Of a stretch of 40,462 nt of DNA, positions 25,283-33,826 are shown one piece after another. Source of the DNA: Pseudomonas sichuanensis (GTDB lineage Bacteria; Pseudomonadota; Gammaproteobacteria; Pseudomonadales; Pseudomonadaceae); contig NZ_QKVM01000056.1 in assembly GCF_003231305.1 (NCBI RefSeq), forward strand, positions 1 through 40,462. Reading direction: 5' to 3'. The notes under the pieces are model-generated. The model had not been told where the DNA came from. It worked only from the letters and a program-made list of their open reading frames with translations, and made no database searches. Numbering within the stretch: the first letter of the stretch is position 1; each line of letters opens with the position of its first letter. The position numbers and the translations under genes are program-made.

Positions 25283-26725
25283 ATGAAGCTCATGCGTGCC
25301 AAACCCGGCAACTCCATCGCCCTGCGCCTCTGCGCCCTGTTCACCCTGGTCGCCCTGGGCGTGTTCGTGCTGATCGGCAGCGCCCTGTACCGCCAAGTCG
25401 ACCGCAGCCTCGACCTGTTGCCCGCCGCCGAGCTGGACGCCCGCTTCAGCGTGCTGGAGTCCGCCCTCAACCGCTACGGCACGCCCGAGCACTGGGCCAA
25501 GATCCACAACAAGCTCAACCTGCTCGGCGAAGAGGACAAGCGCATCCGCTTCTGGGCGGTCGGCAGCAACCCGAACTACGAATACGGCCAACCCACCGAA
25601 CTGATCCGCGCCTTCGCCGAAGGCCCGCCGGGCATGCACGAGCTGCGCCTGGCGGACAGCCCCTACCCTTACAAGGTGCTGGTCAGCGAGCTGCCGGCAC
25701 TGGGCGAACGCCCGCCGCTGCGTTTTCTGATCGGCATCAACACCGAGACGTTCTGGCAGGCCCAACACAGCCTGCTGGTGGCCATCGTCGGCCTGGCGGC
25801 ATTCGGCGTGGTGCTGGCTTCGCTGCTCAGCTACTGGGTGGCGCGCATCGGTTTGAAACCCTTGCTGACGCTCTCTGACCAAGCCCAGAGGCTCGCCCCG
25901 CCGCGCCTGGACGGGCGCCTGCCAACCGAAGCCCTGCCACCGGAACTGGCCCGCTTCGCCGGCGCCTTCAACGCAGCGCTGGACCGGGTCAGCCAGGCCT
26001 ATACCCAGCTCGAGGCGTTCAACGCCGACGTCGCCCACGAACTGCGCTCGCCGCTGACCAACCTGATCGGCCAGACCCAGGTGGCGCTGACCCGTGGGCG
26101 CAGCGCCGAGCACTACTTCGAGGTGCTGCAGTCCAACCTCGAAGAGCTGGAGCGCCTGCGCAGCATCATCAACGACATGCTGTTCCTGGCTAGCGCCGAC
26201 CAGGGCAGCAAGGCCACCGCATTGACCCGCGCCTCGCTGGCCGAAGAGGTCGCCACCACCCTCGACTACCTGGACTACATCCTCGAGGACGCGCAGGTCA
26301 GCGTCAGCGTCAGTGGCGACGCCGAGGCCCGCATCGAGAAAGCCCAGCTGCGCCGGGCGCTGATCAACCTGCTGAACAACGCCGTGCAGCACACCGCGCC
26401 TCACCAGGTGATCGAGGTACGCATCGAGGCCGATGAGCAACAGGTCAGCATCGCGGTGAGCAACCCGGGGCCGAGCATCGCCGAGGAACACCTGCCGCTG
26501 CTGTTCGAGCGCTTTTACCGGGTGGATGCCGCTCGCGCCAACAGCGGTGGCAACAACCACGGCCTGGGGCTGGCGATTGTCAAGGCCATCGCCTTGATGC
26601 ACGGAGGTGAGGTCTTCGTGCACAGCGATAAGGCAGGGAATTGCTTTGGAATCCGCCTACCGAATGCGGGACCGGAGTACACCGCACAAGACGCCAGCAA
26701 AAAGAAAAGAGGCGAGCAGGTCTGA
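25283..26725 (+). CDS. Sensor histidine kinase, partner of the 24458 regulator
   Basis: A 480-residue membrane kinase: helix 1 (about 14-35), a periplasmic sensor of about 125 residues, helix 2 (about 162-185), HAMP, a dimerisation domain with phosphoacceptor H252 (DVAHELRSPLTNL), and an ATPase domain with N box (NLLNNAVQHT) and G2 box (NHGLGLAIVKAI). The family is that of heavy-metal sensor kinases such as CopS and CusS. The ATG at 25283 is chosen because GGGGGAG lies 6 bases upstream; the frame is open 44 codons further only because it reads through REP sequence. The stop codon lies in the loop of a terminator hairpin. Confidence 0.88.
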   Translation: MKLMRAKPGNSIALRLCALFTLVALGVFVLIGSALYRQVDRSLDLLPAAELDARFSVLESALNRYGTPEHWAKIHNKLNLLGEEDKRIRFWAVGSNPNYEYGQPTELIRAFAEGPPGMHELRLADSPYPYKVLVSELPALGERPPLRFLIGINTETFWQAQHSLLVAIVGLAAFGVVLASLLSYWVARIGLKPLLTLSDQAQRLAPPRLDGRLPTEALPPELARFAGAFNAALDRVSQAYTQLEAFNADVAHELRSPLTNLIGQTQVALTRGRSAEHYFEVLQSNLEELERLRSIINDMLFLASADQGSKATALTRASLAEEVATTLDYLDYILEDAQVSVSVSGDAEARIEKAQLRRALINLLNNAVQHTAPHQVIEVRIEADEQQVSIAVSNPGPSIAEEHLPLLFERFYRVDAARANSGGNNHGLGLAIVKAIALMHGGEVFVHSDKAGNCFGIRLPNAGPEYTAQDASKKKRGEQV

Positions 26726-26740
26726 ACGCCTCTTTCGCTA
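26705..26740. terminator. Bidirectional terminator between kinase and CSD-like gene
   Basis: AAAGAGGCG (26706-26714) pairs with CGCCTCTTT (26727-26735) around a 12-base loop that contains the kinase stop codon. On the minus strand the stem is followed by a T-rich run (TCTTTTT), so it ends the small CSD-like gene well and probably serves both convergent genes. Confidence 0.75.
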
Positions 26741-26753
26741 AAAAAACGATCTG

Positions 26754-26972
26754 CTATTTCTTGGCGTTAACAGCCGTGGCCTTGAATTTGCCCGGTTTGT
26801 TTGGGTCGGGTACCTTGGTGAAGGTTACCTCTGAGCCTACGGCAATTCCCGAATTGGCTATTAATTCGAAATACAGCTGGTCATCCTCTTCCTCCGACTC
26901 AGGATCGAATTCAATCCAACCGAACTGCAAGTCCGTGTTCATTGATTTAACTTTCCCACTCTGCTCGGCCAT
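26754..26972 (-). CDS. Small cold-shock-domain-like protein downstream of the RHS gene
   Basis: A 72-residue protein that aligns by eye with the five-strand cold-shock fold: SGKVKSMNTDLQFGWIEFD resembles strand 1 and RNP1 (GTVKWFN...FGFI), QLYFELIA resembles RNP2 (LFVHF), and VGSEVTFT and KATAVNAK match the last strands. It differs by the strongly acidic insertion DPESEEEDD and by having only some of the RNA-binding aromatics. AGGTG lies 8 bases before the ATG at 26972; an in-frame GTG three codons upstream is the alternative. Its base composition is clearly AT-richer than the chromosome around. It follows the RHS gene on the same strand by 144 bases, the usual place of an immunity gene, though function is not known. 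Confidence 0.75.
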   Translation of the reverse strand: MAEQSGKVKSMNTDLQFGWIEFDPESEEEDDQLYFELIANSGIAVGSEVTFTKVPDPNKPGKFKATAVNAKK

Positions 26973-26985
26973 ATTGATCACCTAA

Positions 26986-27031
26986 ATATTGAGTTGCTCC
27001 GAGCGCTCCGAATGCCTTGACAACTCAGTAT
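26986..27031 (-). promoter_or_regulatory. Leader hairpin in front of the CSD-like gene
   Basis: ATATTGAGTTG (26986-26996) pairs with CAACTCAGTAT (27021-27031), 11 bp including one G-T wobble, around a 24-base loop. On the messenger it ends immediately before the AGGTG ribosome site. Cold-shock genes often have structured leaders that respond to temperature; any such role here is inference. Confidence 0.5.
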
Positions 27032-27116
27032 TCGGAACAGCCTCTATTTAAGCCTATTAAATTCATCAAACAGGCGCCACTGGCATTTCTATCAGGTCCT
27101 GCACCACGCGTGCGAG

Positions 27117-28040
27117 TCAAATACTGAGCTCCATTGTGCTGCGAATTTCGAACTGGCCAACAGCACGTGCTACTTCCTTGATGTTGAGATCAGAAAGATA
27201 AGAGCCTCTTGCCCTTGCACTGATTGTCGAGGTTTGATTACCCCACGCCAGTGCAGTCGACGACTCGATCGTCCCGCGCAGGATGTTCGCTTCGATCGCC
27301 AACGCCATGTTTTCACTGAGTGTGGAAACGAAGCGCGATTGGTTCGCCCACTTGTAAAAGGCGGCCGATCTACCCGTGAGCTTGAGGGGATCCGGTCCAT
27401 CCCAAAGGCTTTTCAACCTGCCGAACACACCATGCCTTCCGTAAGTGGGCATAGGCTCAAGCCGAGCGGCCGGTGCCTTGATATAGTCGTCCACCTTACA
27501 CAGGAGCTTTCCAGGCGCGGACTTGACGGCTGCTATCGCCCTGGATGCACCCTCTCGCATACTCAGCCACACTGATTGGCGCGTAACGCCGAGTTTGGCG
27601 GACTTCAGTCGCTTGAAGCCCCGCCCGACGGCCTTCAACCCGTTCCCCCCCCACCGGACAGTGCGTTGCACCAAATTTTTGGTAGCGTTCAACAGCTTGA
27701 GACTGGCTTTCATCACCCCCTGGAAGCCCAGCGTGGACAACACGCCGGTTGCCATTGACGCAATCCCCAGCGCCTTGGACAACTCCGGATTGGTCTCTGC
27801 GGTCAACGCCGCGGCCACTTCCAGTCCAAAGGACGTTGCAGCCATGGTGGTCAAAAAGGCGAAGAGCATCATCGAGGCTGCCCCCCCCGAAAACACCGTC
27901 GCCCCCACTCCTAGTACCGTCAGCACGAATGACAAGGCCAGCCCTCGCCACTTGCCCCCCAGCCCCACGTTCCTGGTCCCCCGCAATTGCTCCTCGCGCT
28001 CCCGCAATTGACGGTCCTGCCCCCATCGGCTGAGCATGAT
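27117..28040 (-). other. C-terminal tip of the RHS protein (candidate toxin domain)
   Basis: This part encodes residues 1829-2135, after the DPSGA core end. In RHS proteins the part after the core is the variable, self-cleaved cargo. Here it begins with a charged helix, then hydrophobic helices that might insert in a membrane, then a lysine- and arginine-rich section. A polar terminal domain follows (WANQSRFVSTLSENMALAIE, SDLNIKEVARAVG) with no nuclease, deaminase, ADP-ribosyltransferase or protease motif that I can identify. Confidence 0.6.
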
Positions 28041-31000
28041 CGCACCGCTAGGGTCATGCAGGTTGACCGGGTCCGGACAGTGCTGATAAGGATTGTGGCC
28101 ACCGTCCCCAAACGGGGCCAGCCAGTCAGGCTGGGCATAGCGGCCTATGCCGGGATCGTAACTACGGTACCCGTTGCCTGCAGGATACTGCCCTGTCACT
28201 GGGTCACGACGCATGCCGTTGTATCCGCTGACCACGCCCTCCAGCAACGCGCCCTCGCCAAACGGCAATCGCGGGGCCAACGTGAGCCCACCGTCCCTGA
28301 CCTGCCCTGCAATGCCAACCTGTGGATCGTCGATCAACCAGCGCACCTGGTCGCCTTCGTACTCCGCCAGGCCTGCCGAGATGCTCGTACGACGCGTGAC
28401 GGCACACGTCTTGTCGAACCAGATTTCGCCAATCAGCTCATCACCGTCATATCGCAGCTCGCGAATGCTTTCGTCCTGTTCGACGTATTGCGCGACCAAG
28501 CGCTGATGACCGTCGTACTGATAGCGCGATAACAGTTGGCCTTCAGCATCGTTCACCCTGCTCACCTGGCCGGTACCGGTATAGCTGAATGCGTGGCCCT
28601 GTCCATCATCGACCAAGTAGCCATTATCGCTCCAGCTCAAAACCCGAGACTGCGAGCCGTGCTGCACCGAGGTCATGCGCGTGGGGTCTGCATTCGCGTC
28701 GTAGCTGAAATCCTGCGTGTGCTGGGTGCCATCAAAGCGCGTAGTCACATTGGTGACAATGTTGTCCAAGGCGTCCCAGATGAACGCTTGCGCCTTCACG
28801 GCATCGCCGCTGGCATTGGTCGGGCAGTAGGCAGCATCGTCGCTATCGCAGGTGTAGCCCTTAAGACGATCAAGTACATCGTAAACGAAGCGCTCGGTGC
28901 TCTTGAGCTGACCGTCCTGGTAGTTCGCTTTGCTGATCAGCCGGCCATCACCGCGCCAGGTCATGCGTTGACTGAAGCGTATCGCGCCATTGTGCAGGAA
29001 AGTCCGCACGATCTCCTGGCCGAGACCATTGTGTTCACTGAGTACCTGCCATTGCTCACCGGCCTTCATTGCATGGACGAGGCGCGACTTCAGCCTGCCC
29101 AAGGCATCGTAACGGTACAGCACATCCTCATGATCCTTGCATGTACGCAGCAACCGCCCCTGGTCGTCGACGAAAACTCGCTGCCAACGCCCATCGGCAC
29201 GCAGCGAAGCCACGGTGGCGCCACACAAGGTCTGCCAGTCATGCGTCGGCACCTTTCCACGAGGCGTGGTCTCTGTGCCCTCGATGCGCCCTGGCAGGTC
29301 GCTCTGGATGAAGCGGTGCCTCCAGGTACCGTCCGCTCCATCCTCGCAGACCACAGTGGCTCCGCCATTCTTGCGTGCAAGACTGGCCATGGCGCTGTCG
29401 CCCGCGCGCCAACGGACGCAGTCGGCATCGATGTGCGTCTGCAGGCACGTCTTGTCGGGCAGGGTATCCCTTAGTTGCACAAGACAAGTAAGAAACCTGA
29501 GCATTTCCTCTTCATCATCTCCACCACTGCACGTTAGCGCGACATCAACGTCCCACTCACTTGAATCGACGTCCGGTGGAGTTGGGTTTGTGCTCGATTG
29601 CTCCTCGACAACGGCTCCCAACGCTGTCAGCCACGGTTCTCGCCCGTCCTTGGGCTGTACCTGTGCCATCTCGATCACTGCCTGGCCCCCCGGCAGATAG
29701 TCCCACTCCCAACACCCTACCGACTGCGACTCATCGAGCCCGTCCCTGCAGTACTCATCCAGTGGCACATAATCAATGGCCCCAGCGGGCTGCCATTCAC
29801 TGCGCCAAACCCGCTGAACACCGTCCAGGTGATTGCGGCGTTGAGCACCGTTGGCATGGGTGTGAGTCTCCAACTTGTTATCCGCGGAATATGCAGTGGT
29901 GATATGTATCACTGCTCGCTGGTTTTCTGCCCTGCTTTTTCTGCCAGGCTCCAGGCGATACCGAGCGTCGTCCACGACCCGCCCAAGAGCGTCGTACTGC
30001 CTTGTCATCTCGATCTCAGAATCCGTTTGAGTAAGCCAGTTCGCGCTATGGCGTGAGAAGTGACGGACACTGACCTGCTGCGTGCCGGCCTGGGTTTGCG
30101 AGGTAATACGCTCCAGGATGTACGGGGCATTTGGGTTGTCCTCGAACGTCTTGGTGGTTTCCTCCCAGAAGACATCAGGCCCCTGAAGCGTCATCTGTGT
30201 ATTCTTGACGGTCCATACCTTGACCTTGCTCGCATCGCTCGGCGTCGCCTTATGCGTCACCGTCGACGAATAATGCAAATGTCGACGACACAGCACCGAG
30301 GCAAGGCCGATTTGCTCCGGTTCGTCCGTAGGGATGAAGAGCTCGCCGGCCTCCATCTGCAGGCGCCTCCCCTGAATGACTCGCTCTTCGGCCAATTCAA
30401 GGTACGGTCTGCCTGCATGCGCTACCGTGCGGTAGCCGAAGAGTTTCAGACCAAGTGGATGACCGAAATCGTCACATTCATACTCGTACATCACAGGTAG
30501 CATCGCGTACTCAGGTACTGCCGGGCAGTCCAGTAGCGGTAGTTCCTGTAGTTCCTGTAGTTCCGGCAGGCTGTCAACTATGTACAACAGATCGGCCTCG
30601 ATATGATTCGCGCCACCCGCGCGACCATAGTAGCCACGGTAAAGCGTATGCTGGCCCTCGATGATCACTTTCACGGGCAGTCCGTCATCGTCCGTCGTCG
30701 TGATCTGCATATCGACCGCCTTGCCATGGGGCTGGCGCTGTGCGACCGGGACGACTTGCAAGCAGGCCTGAATAGCGTTGACCAACACCTCACGTTGATT
30801 GCGGCTGAATTGCCAGAGCATCTCTACGATTGCCTGCTGATGCTTGACGGAGTGTTTGCAAGCCAATGCAGGCTTTCCCTTCCTGATGACCAACTTGATC
30901 GACTCGATCACCTCGATCAGGTCATTCCCATACCCCGTATATCGAATATTATGCGTCGTATTCTTGTTCTGGGCCTTTAACTCCAGCCACTGGTCCTCGG

Positions 31001-33524
31001 CGGATGCCTCACCTGCCAGTATTTCTCGCCTGTGTCTGCCGTCCTCACCGAACACCTGTAAATGATGCCGTCGCTTGCCATAGGGACCTCGCCGGCCGGC
31101 AATGATGTACAACTGATCAGAGCTGTCACGCAACTCCCCCGAGTATTGGTAGGTGGCCACGTGGTTCTCTTGCCCACCGCCAGGAATCAAGGCATGGAGC
31201 TCGACCTTGGGCCACGAGGGCCACTTATTGGTGTCTTTGGGTTCTGGGCGTACACCCGGGGTGTAGCGCACGTACTCGACCGAACCATCCAACTCCTCTA
31301 ACCGACACAGCACCCGGTCTAGAACCGGATCGTCTTCATAGCCACATTTGACCTGCTGAAGGCGCGCACCTGCTTGAGTCCACTCAAGGGTCCGTAGCAG
31401 CCAGTCATTCAATTGCAAATTGACCTCGAAGCGTTCATCGCTTGCTGGCCATATCTGCATGCTCACCTGCGCAGCCGACTTGTCCGGGGTGACGTACTCA
31501 GCCGTGAACAAGGGTTGTTGCTCGCTCTCGATGCGCATGAGCAGGAATTGCCCAAGCTGACGCTTCCACGTCAGTTCGAGCACCTCACCATAATGCGAGA
31601 TGATGCGAGAAGGCAGCAGCTGCACGAATGGACGCTCGTAGTAGGCGATGCGCTCGTTCAGCTCCGCGATCGTTCCATGTGTTTCCCATGCCTTGGCGGC
31701 CTCGTTGTAATCGAGCACCGCACCGACGTAGTAGGCCGCCGGTGAAGCCACTAGCAGCACCCATTGAGTCCAGTGCTCAGGCACGGCGGGAAACTGCGGT
31801 TTGCTTTTCTCCTTGATAGCCCGCAGGAGCTTCAGGATTGTCCGGCGAAATTCATCATTGGGCTCGACCTCGTTGACCTCCTCCATGGCAGGCTTTTTCA
31901 AGACTTCCTGACGGCCATTGGGCAGCTCGATCGTGAATTCACTGTAATCCTTGTTACAGCGCAACAGGCAGTGCTTCTTCTTCAACGGTTTTTGCTTGCC
32001 AAGGTCTTCCCACTCCTCGGGGGTGAACGTGATTTGCCCGCCATTGGCCAGGGTCAACACACGGTCACGCACGTCCAGGCTGGAGAAGCGCCAGGCCCAG
32101 CCATCCCCCAACCCCGCCTCGTTTCCGCGCAAGGCCGAATAATGCAAGGTCAGGTCGCACAATGGCCCCCGTGCGCCCAGACCTTGCAGCGTTGCGATCG
32201 GGTAGTGAGCATGGAACAAGCCCAGGCGGCCATCTACGCCGGTCATGTCATGCCCGAAAGTATCGAAAATTTCCGAGTGATCCGTGTTCCCCCAGTCTTC
32301 GCATAGCAGACTCCTCGGCGTGTAGGGCGCCAATGCGGCGGACGGGGTGAACTCGACCGATTTCGAATCTTTCCAGAATGCGTGTTCGTCAAAGGCGCCG
32401 AAATGGCCGACGATCAATTTGCCTTCACCGCGCAGGCTCTCGGGATAATCCAGAACGATCTCGTAGTCTTGCTTGACCCGGCCGCCCCAGATGATCTTGC
32501 CGGCGCTGACCCAAAGCGGCGACTCTTCACCTTTGCCGAAAACCGTCGGCTCGCAGGCGGCCAAGCGGAAACTGTCATTGCAGGCCAGCGCCTGTACCAG
32601 ATTGCTATCGAATGGAGCATTGCTGAAAGCCCGGTACTTGGCATGGCTCCACAGCCGTAATGGGCCACTCTCGGTCGTGAAGTTATTGTTCTCGTCCCAT
32701 GCTCCGGCAGTGATCGGGGCGCCCTGCTCGGCAACATACTTGGCAAATGCCCGAGGCCAATTCTGTGCCGTTAGTTCACTGGCCTGAGGGGTGAAGGTAA
32801 ACCGACTGATCTCTCCATCGCAGCGGTTGACCAGAAACGCACTGAGCCTTTCATTACGCGCGAGTTCGCGACCCGCCTTGATCGGTACGGTGCTGTACCA
32901 CCCATCGTCGACGCTGCCCTCTCGCATCAGTGTGAAGTCGGTCATGTCGGGAAGGTAACCGTCAGACCGCGTGGTGATCAGGTAAGGAACCGCATAAGGG
33001 TCAATCTGACTGACGATTCCGCTGAGCAAATAGACATTCTTGATGTATTTGAAAAACCAATGCAGACCATTGAATAGGCCAGTCCCCTTCAATATCGGAT
33101 AGTCAAGGGTGAGTTGAGCATGATGATCCTGCAGAGCATTATCGACAGTGAACACAAATTTCGCGTACTGACCGGGGTAGCCTACGACCGTTACGTAGCC
33201 AAAAAATGAGTAGTAGCCGTTTGTCTCAGTAGTCAGCTCCACCCACACCGCCCCCGACGCTGGTGACAGCTTCCCCCACTCCTCGGGTTTGACCAGTACC
33301 GCGCCGCTTTCGAGCATGGCCTCCAGTTGCATGGCCTCTTGCGCTAGCTTCGCATCCAGCTCGGGCACATGCTCGATGTCGGTGTAAGCCAAGCTTCGTT
33401 TGTCTGGAAAACTGATACGCAGCACATCATCCTCTGCGTATTCGTAAACAGCTTTGACGCCGTCCACCGTGATGGGATCGCCATTCTTGAAGAATTTCCT
33501 GAAGGCGTGACAGTTGTACGTCAT
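27117..33524 (-). CDS. RHS/YD-repeat polymorphic toxin with unidentified C-terminal domain
   Basis: A 2135-residue protein. The first roughly 1150 residues have no signal peptide, no membrane helix and no PAAR, VCBS or SpvB signature that I can see. YD repeats follow (TRQYDALGR, YRYDALGRLKS, FVYDVLDRLKG, FSYDANADP, YQYDGHQRLV), which build the RHS shell. The RHS core ends YNGMRRDPVTG...GNGYRSYDPGIGRY...PVNLHDPSGA, with DPSGA at 1824-1828. Beyond this cleavage signature lie 307 residues: a charged linker, hydrophobic stretches (about 1861-1907 and 1917-1938), a basic part, and a last segment from about 2025 that I do not recognise. The ATG at 33524 has GAGGG seven bases upstream; the frame is open 43 codons further. 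No vgrG, PAAR or Tc A/B gene is near. Confidence 0.88.
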   Translation of the reverse strand: MTYNCHAFRKFFKNGDPITVDGVKAVYEYAEDDVLRISFPDKRSLAYTDIEHVPELDAKLAQEAMQLEAMLESGAVLVKPEEWGKLSPASGAVWVELTTETNGYYSFFGYVTVVGYPGQYAKFVFTVDNALQDHHAQLTLDYPILKGTGLFNGLHWFFKYIKNVYLLSGIVSQIDPYAVPYLITTRSDGYLPDMTDFTLMREGSVDDGWYSTVPIKAGRELARNERLSAFLVNRCDGEISRFTFTPQASELTAQNWPRAFAKYVAEQGAPITAGAWDENNNFTTESGPLRLWSHAKYRAFSNAPFDSNLVQALACNDSFRLAACEPTVFGKGEESPLWVSAGKIIWGGRVKQDYEIVLDYPESLRGEGKLIVGHFGAFDEHAFWKDSKSVEFTPSAALAPYTPRSLLCEDWGNTDHSEIFDTFGHDMTGVDGRLGLFHAHYPIATLQGLGARGPLCDLTLHYSALRGNEAGLGDGWAWRFSSLDVRDRVLTLANGGQITFTPEEWEDLGKQKPLKKKHCLLRCNKDYSEFTIELPNGRQEVLKKPAMEEVNEVEPNDEFRRTILKLLRAIKEKSKPQFPAVPEHWTQWVLLVASPAAYYVGAVLDYNEAAKAWETHGTIAELNERIAYYERPFVQLLPSRIISHYGEVLELTWKRQLGQFLLMRIESEQQPLFTAEYVTPDKSAAQVSMQIWPASDERFEVNLQLNDWLLRTLEWTQAGARLQQVKCGYEDDPVLDRVLCRLEELDGSVEYVRYTPGVRPEPKDTNKWPSWPKVELHALIPGGGQENHVATYQYSGELRDSSDQLYIIAGRRGPYGKRRHHLQVFGEDGRHRREILAGEASAEDQWLELKAQNKNTTHNIRYTGYGNDLIEVIESIKLVIRKGKPALACKHSVKHQQAIVEMLWQFSRNQREVLVNAIQACLQVVPVAQRQPHGKAVDMQITTTDDDGLPVKVIIEGQHTLYRGYYGRAGGANHIEADLLYIVDSLPELQELQELPLLDCPAVPEYAMLPVMYEYECDDFGHPLGLKLFGYRTVAHAGRPYLELAEERVIQGRRLQMEAGELFIPTDEPEQIGLASVLCRRHLHYSSTVTHKATPSDASKVKVWTVKNTQMTLQGPDVFWEETTKTFEDNPNAPYILERITSQTQAGTQQVSVRHFSRHSANWLTQTDSEIEMTRQYDALGRVVDDARYRLEPGRKSRAENQRAVIHITTAYSADNKLETHTHANGAQRRNHLDGVQRVWRSEWQPAGAIDYVPLDEYCRDGLDESQSVGCWEWDYLPGGQAVIEMAQVQPKDGREPWLTALGAVVEEQSSTNPTPPDVDSSEWDVDVALTCSGGDDEEEMLRFLTCLVQLRDTLPDKTCLQTHIDADCVRWRAGDSAMASLARKNGGATVVCEDGADGTWRHRFIQSDLPGRIEGTETTPRGKVPTHDWQTLCGATVASLRADGRWQRVFVDDQGRLLRTCKDHEDVLYRYDALGRLKSRLVHAMKAGEQWQVLSEHNGLGQEIVRTFLHNGAIRFSQRMTWRGDGRLISKANYQDGQLKSTERFVYDVLDRLKGYTCDSDDAAYCPTNASGDAVKAQAFIWDALDNIVTNVTTRFDGTQHTQDFSYDANADPTRMTSVQHGSQSRVLSWSDNGYLVDDGQGHAFSYTGTGQVSRVNDAEGQLLSRYQYDGHQRLVAQYVEQDESIRELRYDGDELIGEIWFDKTCAVTRRTSISAGLAEYEGDQVRWLIDDPQVGIAGQVRDGGLTLAPRLPFGEGALLEGVVSGYNGMRRDPVTGQYPAGNGYRSYDPGIGRYAQPDWLAPFGDGGHNPYQHCPDPVNLHDPSGAIMLSRWGQDRQLREREEQLRGTRNVGLGGKWRGLALSFVLTVLGVGATVFSGGAASMMLFAFLTTMAATSFGLEVAAALTAETNPELSKALGIASMATGVLSTLGFQGVMKASLKLLNATKNLVQRTVRWGGNGLKAVGRGFKRLKSAKLGVTRQSVWLSMREGASRAIAAVKSAPGKLLCKVDDYIKAPAARLEPMPTYGRHGVFGRLKSLWDGPDPLKLTGRSAAFYKWANQSRFVSTLSENMALAIEANILRGTIESSTALAWGNQTSTISARARGSYLSDLNIKEVARAVGQFEIRSTMELSI
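30539..30565. repeat. Three tandem 9-bp units inside the RHS gene
   Basis: GTAGTTCCT occurs twice and GTAGTTCCG once in direct tandem. On the coding strand they give the periodic peptide ELQELQELP. The unit is a multiple of three, so copy-number change would not break the frame. Confidence 0.8.
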
Positions 33525-33826
33525 CACCAAACCCTCGCGTGCTACCGGCTCGTCGTCATTGAATGGCGACCAGGTGAATTGCACAACTGACAAAAATGCC
33601 AGGTGTCCGCTGCGTGGGCGAGAGCATGTGCAGCGCGAGAAGATGCGTGTCAATCCTTAAGCGCTCTACAACGTGGGTTGTGAACGAAAATCCGCGCATG
33701 CAAGCGCCTACAATTACATTTTCCGCAACAGTGCTTATCGAACGGAGTGCTGTTTCAGGCCTAGGGAAACGACTAACTTTAGCCCTGTCTCCATTAACAC
33801 TTGCCCCCGCAAGAAGGTAGTTTCAA
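33525..33826. other. Divergent promoter region of RHS and small exported protein genes
   Basis: This 302-base region is AT-richer than the flanking chromosome. It holds a short palindrome ACAAC-GTGG-GTTGT (33668-33681). No promoter could be named with confidence and no gene is seen. Confidence 0.5.

Noticed and set aside
23054..26623. A 1189-codon open frame on the minus strand opposite the efflux pump, regulator and kinase genes
   Set aside because: It is a mirror of high-GC codon bias in the genuine plus-strand genes; its translation is Arg/Gln/His-rich and shows no family, and the plus strand carries complete, motif-bearing genes.
27117..33524. Tc toxin complex C component (TccC)
   Set aside because: The protein is about twice the normal TcC length, and no TcA or TcB genes are near; only the RHS core is shared.
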